From positions 1-64,000 of the forward strand of contig NZ_SJPK01000010.1 of the NCBI RefSeq assembly GCF_007859855.1: a stretch of 64,000 bases of DNA, read 5' to 3'. The notes below the pieces were generated by a model, which saw only the letters and a list, made by a program, of their open reading frames with translations, was not told the origin of the DNA and made no database searches. The DNA comes from Allorhodopirellula solitaria. GTDB lineage: Bacteria > Planctomycetota > Planctomycetia > Pirellulales > Pirellulaceae. This document shows, piece by piece, positions 18,490 to 27,000 of this stretch. Position numbers and translations under genes: made by a program. Numbering within the stretch: the first letter of the stretch is position 1; each line of letters begins with the position of its first letter.

Positions 18490-19761
18490 ATGTCAGCTCC
18501 CAAACCCGATTTCGACCAACTTCTCAGCGACCATCTTGACGGACGGCTCGATGAGACGGATGCGCAGTTGCTTCGGCAGCAGTTGCGCGACGATCCTGCG
18601 CTGCAATCTCAGTTGGAGGGGCTGCGTGCGGACCGAGAAAGTCTCCGCGCCCTGTTCGCTGCCGAGCGATCCGGGGGCTCGCGTTTGGGACGTGACTTTG
18701 CGTCCGGTGTGCTCGCCGAAAGTCGTCGCCGGGGAGTTTCGATGAGCGGGCGCCGCCAGTCGGATGAGGATGCTGCAGTCGAGCCGGCTCACGCGGTTCA
18801 AGACCGTGAGCAACCCGACGTCGCTTGGATCCGAAAACGAGCGCCCATGTTCATTGGCTGGCTGTCTGCGGCGGCAGCGGTGCTGTTGATTGTGTCGTGG
18901 AACATCCGTGAAAACGAGCCTGGAGATGCCATTCACACGGTCGCTCAGAACGATCCCGATGGTCACTCAAGTCCCAATGGTCACTCAAGTCCTGAGGGGC
19001 CGGTGGTCGCGCAGCCGGGAGAAGGTGTCGAGCCAGGCGACAGCGCCGAAGGATCCAGTCAGTCGCCGGCTACGGCGATTGCTTCCTCCGACAAGGAATC
19101 AGCGGCCGCCACCGCCGCAGCCCCCACGCCAGACGCGATCGTCTCCGATTCTTCGTCCGATCCGGTGATGGATCGTTCAGCGATGGCTTCGGTCGGCGAC
19201 GACACCGCTTTGCCGAGTGGTTCGCCGTTCACCGGAGCGATGATGGTGTACGAAGTGCGTTTGAGCCCGCGCGGCCGCCAGACGAATTTTTTGAGTGAAG
19301 CGATGCGAGAAGTTGGGTTGCAGGACGCGCAACGGTTGCCGGTCAATCGCGACGTCATCGCGGCGGCGAAGCAAGCGGACACGTTTGATGAAGATTCGCG
19401 ATTCCAGGTCCTCTATCTGCAGGCATCGGCAAGGAAAGTTGATCAACTGTTCTTGAAGCTGCGTCGTGACCCACAACAGGTTGAGGCAGTCGGGTTGTCA
19501 TTGGTCACCGACGCGCCGGTTTTGCAGATGGCAGGTGATTTGGCGAAGGTCGAAGCAACTGAGATCCAGCATGACGAGCCACTTAGCTTTGAATTGAACG
19601 ACAGCGAGAGTGAAGAGCTCGCGACTTTCCGCGAACTGCTGGGCGAGAAAGCGTTCTTGCCGCTGCCCTCGCCATCCTCGGGCGACGTGGACGTGCAACC
19701 CGAATCGCTTTCAAGCACGGGTAACGATGTCATGACGCGAGTCTTGATCTTGGTACGCTAA
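18490..19761 (+). CDS. Anti-sigma-factor-like membrane protein
   Basis: 423 residues. The N-terminal part (DFDQLLSDHLDGRLDETDAQLLRQQLRDDPALQSQLEGL) resembles the cytoplasmic region of planctomycete anti-sigma factors but lacks the HxxxCxxC zinc motif. A single membrane helix lies at residues 119-138 (MFIGWLSAAAAVLLIVSWNI), followed by a low-complexity Ser/Pro/Gly linker with an 18-bp tandem duplication (encoding GHSSPN/GHSSPE) and a C-terminal globular domain outside the membrane. No ECF sigma gene is adjacent, which leaves the role unproven. Confidence 0.65.
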   Translation: MSAPKPDFDQLLSDHLDGRLDETDAQLLRQQLRDDPALQSQLEGLRADRESLRALFAAERSGGSRLGRDFASGVLAESRRRGVSMSGRRQSDEDAAVEPAHAVQDREQPDVAWIRKRAPMFIGWLSAAAAVLLIVSWNIRENEPGDAIHTVAQNDPDGHSSPNGHSSPEGPVVAQPGEGVEPGDSAEGSSQSPATAIASSDKESAAATAAAPTPDAIVSDSSSDPVMDRSAMASVGDDTALPSGSPFTGAMMVYEVRLSPRGRQTNFLSEAMREVGLQDAQRLPVNRDVIAAAKQADTFDEDSRFQVLYLQASARKVDQLFLKLRRDPQQVEAVGLSLVTDAPVLQMAGDLAKVEATEIQHDEPLSFELNDSESEELATFRELLGEKAFLPLPSPSSGDVDVQPESLSSTGNDVMTRVLILVR

Positions 19762-19917
19762 GGGATCACGAGGCCGGGCGACACCGCTCTGGCGGGCCGC
19801 AGGGATGAGGTTGCTCTTGTCACTGCAGTGCATTTCGGAGGTGGCGCCTGCGGGACCCGTCTCTGCTAGGATGCCGTGCTGCATTCGGTACTTCCTCCCC
19901 CTGCATTCTCTGTTGGC

Positions 19918-21015
19918 ATGATCAAGCAGCAATCCATTGAATCCATCCGCCGGATCGTACTTTGTTATCCGGTCGAGGCGCGCCATCGCCAGCAGATCGA
20001 GCGTACGCTCGCCGAGCTCAAGGACGACGCCACGGTCCCGCTCGAACACGCGGTCGATGTCGTTGATGCCGGCCAGGAGCGGATTGATGAGTTACTGCCG
20101 ACGGCAGACATTTTTGTCGGGCATGCCAAGGTCCCCGTGGACTGGGACCGAGTGCTGGCGGCTAAGCGGCTGCAGTGGATCCAGTCGTCCGCCGCGGGGC
20201 TGGATCATTGTCTCGTGCCTGGTGTGATCGCTGAGCCTCGGATTGTTGTCAGCAGTGCATCGGGATTGTTCGCTCCACAGGTTGCCGAGCAAACGTTTGC
20301 GTTGCTAATGGGCCTGCTGCGCCGCATCGGCCTGTTTGAGCGGGCGCGTCAGATTCCGGAGTTCATTCGTCGTCCGACTGGCGATTTGCGGGGCAAGACG
20401 GTTGGGATCGTGGGATTGGGCGGCAATGGTCGAGAGATCGCCAAAATGCTGCGGCCTTGGGAAGTGCGCATTCTCGCGACGGATTATTATCCAGAGAATC
20501 CTCCGCCGGAGGTTGATGAACTTTGGCCGGCGGCGCGGTTGAACGACTTATTCGCAGCATCCGATATCGTGATTCTGACACTGCCGTTGAACTCCACGAC
20601 ACGTCACTACGTGGGAGCGGAACAGTTTGCCGCGATGAAGCCCGGTGGTTATTTCGTCAATGTCGCTCGAGGATCGGTCGTCGACGAAGCTGCTCTGGTG
20701 GCAGCATCCACGAGTGGGCATCTGGCAGGCGTCGGGGTGGACGTGACCGAGGTCGAACCGCTGCCACCTGAAAGCCCTCTCTGGACTGACCCGCGAGCTT
20801 TGATCACGCCTCACGTGGGTGCCCAGTCAGCACGGCGCGTCGATGATACGACGGATCTCGTTTGCGTCAATCTGCGGCGGTACTTCACAGCCGCCCCCCT
20901 GTTCAACCGCGTCGACAAGGAGCTCGGGTTCCCCCACCCCAGCGTCTCGTATCGGGTTGCCGGGGCCGCCGAGACGGGAGGAAATGTTTCCCGGCGCGAT
21001 CGAGACCGATCATGA
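19918..21015 (+). CDS. D-2-hydroxyacid dehydrogenase
   Basis: 365 residues from the ATG at MIKQQS. NAD-binding motif GIVGLGGNGREIAK, with catalytic Arg in NVARGSVVDEAAL, Glu in DVTEVEPLPPESPLW and His in LITPHVGAQS, all typical of the D-isomer-specific family. Substrate unknown; sequence features fit a 2-ketoacid reductase rather than formate dehydrogenase. Its stop overlaps the start of the following small ORF as ATGA. Confidence 0.9.
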   Translation: MIKQQSIESIRRIVLCYPVEARHRQQIERTLAELKDDATVPLEHAVDVVDAGQERIDELLPTADIFVGHAKVPVDWDRVLAAKRLQWIQSSAAGLDHCLVPGVIAEPRIVVSSASGLFAPQVAEQTFALLMGLLRRIGLFERARQIPEFIRRPTGDLRGKTVGIVGLGGNGREIAKMLRPWEVRILATDYYPENPPPEVDELWPAARLNDLFAASDIVILTLPLNSTTRHYVGAEQFAAMKPGGYFVNVARGSVVDEAALVAASTSGHLAGVGVDVTEVEPLPPESPLWTDPRALITPHVGAQSARRVDDTTDLVCVNLRRYFTAAPLFNRVDKELGFPHPSVSYRVAGAAETGGNVSRRDRDRS

Positions 21016-21248
21016 GCAGCCCCCGCGCGGCAATCGATTCGGCAGCCGTCGTCTGCCACGGGCCACGGGCCGTCGGACCCATGGTCGTGCCGCCCACCGA
21101 CAGTGAGTCTTTTGTGGAAGAATTCAACCGTACCTACCGCTCGATCGGATTGACAGTGACGATCAATGATCAGGGACGCCCTTTAGTCTCGCAGCCGAAA
21201 GGTTTACACTCTGCAGGTGCAACGGCGGCGGCGACGAGCCGAGCGTGA
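21012..21248 (+). CDS. Small unknown protein coupled to the dehydrogenase
   Basis: 78 residues. Its ATG overlaps the dehydrogenase stop (ATGA at 21012-21015), a sign of translational coupling. The middle has a plausible amphipathic segment (SESFVEEFNRTYRSIGLTVTINDQGRPLV), the ends are low-complexity. No family recognised; too short for the composition to be decisive. Confidence 0.5.
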   Translation: MSSPRAAIDSAAVVCHGPRAVGPMVVPPTDSESFVEEFNRTYRSIGLTVTINDQGRPLVSQPKGLHSAGATAAATSRA

Positions 21249-21281
21249 ATAATCCTGACCGGTGAAAAGATCGAGAGAGCA

Positions 21282-21650
21282 ATGAGTGACGCAAAAGTAC
21301 GTGGTGTGGTCCATTTGGTAGAGGAAACCAAGACCTACGGTCAGAAAGGCTTTCGCAAGCGGATGGTCGTTCTGGAACAGGATAAGGGCAGCTTTACCAA
21401 CTATGTTCCTGTCGAATTCACCCGCGACGCCTGCGATACCGTCGATGGTCTGAAAAAGGGCGACGAAGTTGAGATTGTCTATCGGCTCAACGGACGTCGT
21501 TGGCAGCGGGATGCGGACAGCGAAGTGAAGTTTTTCGTCAATCTCGAAGCGTTGACCTACCAGGTCGTCGGTGGCAGTTCCGGTGCGAGCGGTTCGGCAA
21601 ACGATGCCTTCGCCGAAGCCGGTGGGGAAGATGACGACGCTCCCTTCTAG
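21282..21650 (+). CDS. DUF3127 SSB-like OB-fold protein
   Basis: 122 residues. The body (KVRGVVHLVEETKTYGQKGFRKRMVVLEQDKGSFTNYVPVEF...GDEVEIVYRLNGRRWQ) is the DUF3127 OB-fold, a single-stranded-DNA-binding-like domain. The last residues, after a Gly/Ser/Ala linker, are EDDDAPF, closely resembling the DDDIPF tip by which bacterial SSB recruits partner proteins. Likely binds nucleic acid and interacts with DNA-repair or replication proteins; not the housekeeping SSB. Lies 34 bp after the small coupled ORF. Confidence 0.85.
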   Translation: MSDAKVRGVVHLVEETKTYGQKGFRKRMVVLEQDKGSFTNYVPVEFTRDACDTVDGLKKGDEVEIVYRLNGRRWQRDADSEVKFFVNLEALTYQVVGGSSGASGSANDAFAEAGGEDDDAPF

Positions 21651-21744
21651 AAATTCGCGTTCTCGGAGCCGTCGCAATCGCGTCGTCTGCTCGGTTTGAG
21701 TAGAATATCAGGGCAGCTGCATCCTCCGCGCGTACTGACCCTGT

Positions 21745-24093
21745 ATGAAATCTCGCTCGCTATCCCGATTTCGCTCGCTTTTCGATTCGCTGCGCAGTCA
21801 TTGGCGGCAGGAACGAAGCGAATCGATCGGGGTGGGCAGACTCCGTACCGATTCGCAGCCGGCCCAGCCTTGGGTTCCGCGGGTCCGCACGCTCGAACCG
21901 CGCATCGTGCTCAATGCCACTGCGGAACTCGGTGTTTTGGGAGATCTCGTTCTCTCCGGTGATGCTGCCGATGATGCCCTCGACGTGACACTCAATGGGG
22001 CGGGGCAGATCGAAATCTTTGACGCCAGTGCCACGGTGGTGCCGATCCGGATCGGCACCGACATGATGGGCAATCCCATTACCGTTGACTCGCTCGACCC
22101 GAACCAGATCACTTCGGGACGGCTACGGGCGGACCTCGGCGGCGGCAATGATTCCCTGCGAGTTGACGTCCCGGTGGGATTGAATGTCACGGTGGTCGAC
22201 GGGGCTGGGAACGATTCACTCGACATCTCGCTCAACGCAGATGCCTCCGGCGAGTCCGCCAATCAATTAGACCTCGCTGCCGAGGACATTCATATCGATG
22301 GCGGCGGAGATGACATCGATCTGGCAGCAAGCCAACTGCTGGCCACGGGACCAGGTGCCCAGATTACGATTGACGATGCCCGGTCGGTGCGACTCGGAGA
22401 AGTAGCCGTTGCCGAGGGGGCCCTGAGAGTCGGTGCGGTGGGCGATCCGCTGCAGGGTGAGGTCAGCCAAGCCGCTGGGACGAGTGTTTCCGCAAGCCAC
22501 CTCTGGGTTAGCGCCGAGGGCGACGTCGACCTCTCCGATGATGCCAATTCCATCGTCACCGTCGACCGTGTCCATAGTGCGGGTAGCATTGATCTGCACA
22601 GTGATGTCAGCGGCCAGCCCGATGCGACGATGACTGTGCACGACATGGTTACCACCAGCGGTGCTCTGCAGGGTGATATCAACGTCGATGTCGACGGTTC
22701 GGTGGACCTCGTGTCATCGGATCTTAGTAACGACAATGTGTTAGTAACTGAGAACGGTCAGATCTCGGTCACTGCGAGTGGGGATATTCAGGTCATGGAC
22801 TTCGTCGCTGCCAATGATGCTGACGATGTGGCGACGAGCCACGAGATTATCGCTGGTGGAGACAATGGTCGATTAATGATGTCGGCTGGCAATGAGTGGG
22901 TGGCGGGTGATTCGGTTCAGATCCACGCCAGCCAGACTACCGATGGTGCGGTTCGGCTTGATGCATCGAGTTTTGTCATCGGTGATGATTTTGAGATCAA
23001 TACGGGCGATGGCGTCGGGATTGCCCGTCGCTTTGCCCCACGACCGGAGCTCGATGTTGTTCCGCCGAGTGGCATCGAGCCGGTTTACCCGGGCCTGATT
23101 ACGGACCCCACGGATCCAAACTATGTGAAAATCGAGACCGCATTCTACGATGTGGAATCGATTCAAACCGATACGTTGACGCAGGCGAACGAGAACGATG
23201 CGACTGGGGTATTGTCGATCGATATTGGCGCTGCCGGCGAAAATGGGCTGACTCTTTCGATTGATTGGGGCGGCCCAGCGAACCGCTTCGAACGGATAGA
23301 AAATCTCGCGGGAGATTCGACGCGTGTGGACGTCTCTCACGTCTATCTTGAATCGGATATTTTGAACTCGACACTCAATGGTCGCCCCAGCGCCACGGAT
23401 CCTTTGGCGGTTCGCTTTGCTGTATCCCACCATGACTCCATCGTTTTGACCGGAGATTCGATCGTACAAACAGTGCCGCCGGACCAAGTTGTGACTGCGG
23501 GCGGCCCGACGCTACAAGATTCGGTGCCCGGGGGTGTTCTGACCTCGACGGACAATCCGCTGACGCCACAGCTCGAGAGCGGACGGGCGTTCTTTGTTAT
23601 CCCCCGTGTCAACGTGCCGCTCGCGTTCCTCCCGGTACGAGATGTGATTCCCGATCCAGTCGAACCGGCGACTCCTGTGATTTTGACGTCTTCGGTGCAG
23701 CTTAACCAGGTCATGGTGGATGCGGTTGAATCATCTGCCTCACCACCCTCGATCCGCGATGAGTATTTTCAATTGCGCGTGCTATCGCCCGACCCTGACG
23801 GAGATGACTTGGTCGACCCGATTCGTCTGCCCGATAGCATCCTAGCCGAGGATCGTTTGGATGAACTTTTCTCCGAACTACCCGACGGTGCTTATGAGAT
23901 TGATTACGTGATCGGTGAGAGCGATCAACGCGTGATCTTGCGTGTTGATTTGCGAAACGGGAAAGCCATCATCTCAGACGATGATGTCGGTGGTGCGCCC
24001 TTGAAGCTCGACATGCTCGAGATCCACAATGAACTCGAACCGATTGAGGTTGAGATGCTGCCTGCGACAGAGGCGGAGCATGAATCGAGATAA
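21745..24093 (+). CDS. LEPR-XLL surface protein
   Basis: 782 residues. The N-terminus is basic, with RTLEPRIVLNATAELG at residues 49-64, the LEPR-XLL motif of planctomycete secreted or surface proteins. It continues into an Asp/Gly/Ser-rich beta region (GGGNDSLRVDV, DGAGNDSLDISL, calcium-binding-like). The middle has parallel-beta-like repeats, the C-terminal third is Pro/Val-rich. Probably an exported structural or adhesive protein. It overlaps the kinase gene by 14 bp, an unusual pairing of a surface protein with a signalling kinase. Confidence 0.75.
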   Translation: MKSRSLSRFRSLFDSLRSHWRQERSESIGVGRLRTDSQPAQPWVPRVRTLEPRIVLNATAELGVLGDLVLSGDAADDALDVTLNGAGQIEIFDASATVVPIRIGTDMMGNPITVDSLDPNQITSGRLRADLGGGNDSLRVDVPVGLNVTVVDGAGNDSLDISLNADASGESANQLDLAAEDIHIDGGGDDIDLAASQLLATGPGAQITIDDARSVRLGEVAVAEGALRVGAVGDPLQGEVSQAAGTSVSASHLWVSAEGDVDLSDDANSIVTVDRVHSAGSIDLHSDVSGQPDATMTVHDMVTTSGALQGDINVDVDGSVDLVSSDLSNDNVLVTENGQISVTASGDIQVMDFVAANDADDVATSHEIIAGGDNGRLMMSAGNEWVAGDSVQIHASQTTDGAVRLDASSFVIGDDFEINTGDGVGIARRFAPRPELDVVPPSGIEPVYPGLITDPTDPNYVKIETAFYDVESIQTDTLTQANENDATGVLSIDIGAAGENGLTLSIDWGGPANRFERIENLAGDSTRVDVSHVYLESDILNSTLNGRPSATDPLAVRFAVSHHDSIVLTGDSIVQTVPPDQVVTAGGPTLQDSVPGGVLTSTDNPLTPQLESGRAFFVIPRVNVPLAFLPVRDVIPDPVEPATPVILTSSVQLNQVMVDAVESSASPPSIRDEYFQLRVLSPDPDGDDLVDPIRLPDSILAEDRLDELFSELPDGAYEIDYVIGESDQRVILRVDLRNGKAIISDDDVGGAPLKLDMLEIHNELEPIEVEMLPATEAEHESR

Positions 24094-27000
24094 AAAGATC
24101 CATCAAGACGATCTGGATGCCACGCAGAACGAAATCCCTGAATCGGATCCGGATGCCACCATCGAGGACACGACAGCGTTTGAATCCAATCTGACCCAGG
24201 AGGACGTAGCCGGCAGCGATCCCAACGCGACTTTGGAGGAAACTGCGGGCAGTGATCCCAATGCCACGTTAGAAGAGATCGATGCTGCTGATCCGAATGC
24301 GACGATCGAGGTGTCGCCCCCGGCTGATTCGGCCGGCACGTATCCAGGTAGTGGCAACACGGACCACGATGCGACGATCGAAATCGGCGAGGAGCTGGAT
24401 CCCAATGCGACGTTGGAAATCGACGACGGATTGGATACTGACGCGACGGTTGACCAAACTTCGGAGTTCGATCCCAACGCCACCGTGGACGCTGCCGGTG
24501 CATTTGACCCGCAGGCGACGGTCGACTCCAGTGACGATTTTTCAGTGGATCTGGGCCCGTCGCCTGTTGATGGCAGCGACCGCTCGGTGCTGGACGATTC
24601 CAATCTGGGCCAGACCATCAACCCTCGCGAGTTGTCCGATGACGAGGCGAGTTATTGGGCGGGGATTTCTGCTGAGTTCACTTCTCCGGGCGACCCAACG
24701 GTACAGCCGCCGCCAATCGATCGCACGATCGTCGAGACGCGGTTACGGATCCGCAATCAAACGGTTGCAACTCAGATCCAGGACGCCGGAGAGCCGGCCG
24801 ACTACCGGCTCGTGCGATTGCTCGGACGGGGCGGAATGGGCAACGTGTTCGTTGCGCGACAGGGTTCGTTGGATCGGCTGATCGCGGTGAAAGTGATTCG
24901 TCCACTCGACGACTCCAAGCGAGAGAAACTGCAGCAGCAGGGCCAGCTCGAAGCCGTCGAGCAAGGCCGAAGGCAACAGTTCTTGACCGAAGCTGTCGTC
25001 ACGGGGGACCTCGACCATCCCAATATCGTGCCGATCCATGACGTCGCGTTGACCGGCGACAGCACGTTGTTTTATTCCATGAAACGTGTCATTGGCACGC
25101 CATGGTCAGATGTGATTCAGGAGAAAACCCGGGATGAGAATCTTGAGATTCTGATCAAGGTGGCCGATGCGATTGGATTCGCCCACACGCGAGGTGTGGT
25201 GCACCGCGATATCAAACCTGAAAATGTGATGTTGGGTGATTTCGGGGTCGTCATGGTGATGGACTGGGGGATCGCCCTGGCCAAGCCGGACTTCGAGAAA
25301 CTCGATTCGATCACGCCTGCCACGGGACTCGGTGGCACGCCCTCGATGATGGCGCCTGAGATGGCCACCGGGCCGCTCGAGAAAATCGGGCCGGCCGCGG
25401 ATATCTACTTGCTCGGCGCGACCCTGTTCATGATCATCACGGGCAAGCCACCTCACCACGCGCCCAACGTGAGCCAGTGTTTACGCGCGGTCGCGAACAA
25501 TGAAATCAGCGAGTTCGACCCCACGCACCAGGGCGAACTGATGAACATCGCTCTCAAGGCGATGGCCAGGGAGCCCGCCGATCGCTACCCCGATACGAAA
25601 TCCTTTCAAGATGTTATTCGGCAATACCGTTCTCACGCTGAGAGCATCGCTCTGGGTAGCCGCGCCCAGCAAGACCTCCGGATCGCCAACGAAGAGAAGT
25701 CGTACACGCAGTACACACGCGCGCAATTCGGATTTGAAGAGGCAATTGCGTTATGGGAGGGCAACCAAGCAGCACAGGAAGGGCTCAGCGAAGCCAAAGT
25801 TGCTCACGCTGACGCCGCTTTCGAGAACGAGGATTATGATCTAGGGCTCTCGATGCTCGACGCTCAGAATCCTGAGCACCAGGAACGGATCGAGCGATTG
25901 CAGGCGGCACTCCGGCAACGGCGCCAAAGCGAAGCGAGGTTCGGCATCTTGAAGAAGGTGGCTGTGGCACTACTCGCCTTTATTTTGGTCGGTGGTTCCG
26001 TGGCGATTTATTTGATTGATCGAGAAAGCAAGATCGCCCATCGCAACGCTCTCGAGGCAATCGAGAAATCCAAGCTTGCCGAGCAACAGACTGAACTGGC
26101 TGAACGAAGAACCGCCGAGGTGGTCGAGCAACGGAATCGAGCCGACAAGAATGCCCTGCAGTCTAAACTCAATGCGGAGCGAGCGAGTCGCAACGCTGCC
26201 GAGGCGATTGCCAATGGAAAGGAGGCGGTGCAGCAGGCCGAACGAGCCGACGAGAACGCCGAGGAGGCGAGAGCCAATGCGATCGCAGCACAAGAGAATG
26301 CCGATCGAGCACAACGCAATGAACGACAAGCAATACTGGCGCAGGAAAAAGCGGAGTATGAGGCGTACGTTTCCGGAGTGGGGCTCGCCAAGGCACGGAT
26401 CGACCGCAACGAGTTCACCGATGCCAGACGCTTGATCGCAGACCTGATCGGCCAACGCAGCCCGCAGGACGTTCCCTGGGAACTTCGTTACCTCTCGTCG
26501 CTCGCCAATCAATCCACCGCGTCGGTAGCCACCGCCACCGGCGTCACCAGACTGGCGGTTGCCGACCGTGCTGGTGAAACCGGTAATGCCGCCGCCTGGG
26601 TGCGGCTCGATGATGGTAGGTTGGCGACGTACGAGATCGACCCGGCTGCCGAGCAGCCGATCGTTGCCGGGACGCCAAACGCATTGGGCGTGTCCGGTGA
26701 TGTGCAGGCAGCCTGTATCGCAGTCACGGCCGACAATACGCTGGCGGCGGTTGGGAGCGAGAATGGTGAAATCCTGATTATCCCCACGGGACGACTCGAA
26801 TCGGGAGAACCAGCCGCAGAGGCGCCTCTTCAAAGGCTGGTCGGCCATAGTGGACCCGTTACCGCGCTGCAGTGGATGGGCAGCGAGTACCTGGTTTCCG
26901 CATCGAGCGACCGGACGGTTCGGATCTGGAACATCGAGTCTCCGAGCGACGAGGAGGTCATGTGGCACATCGCACCGGTGGTCGATCTTGCCTGCTCCCC

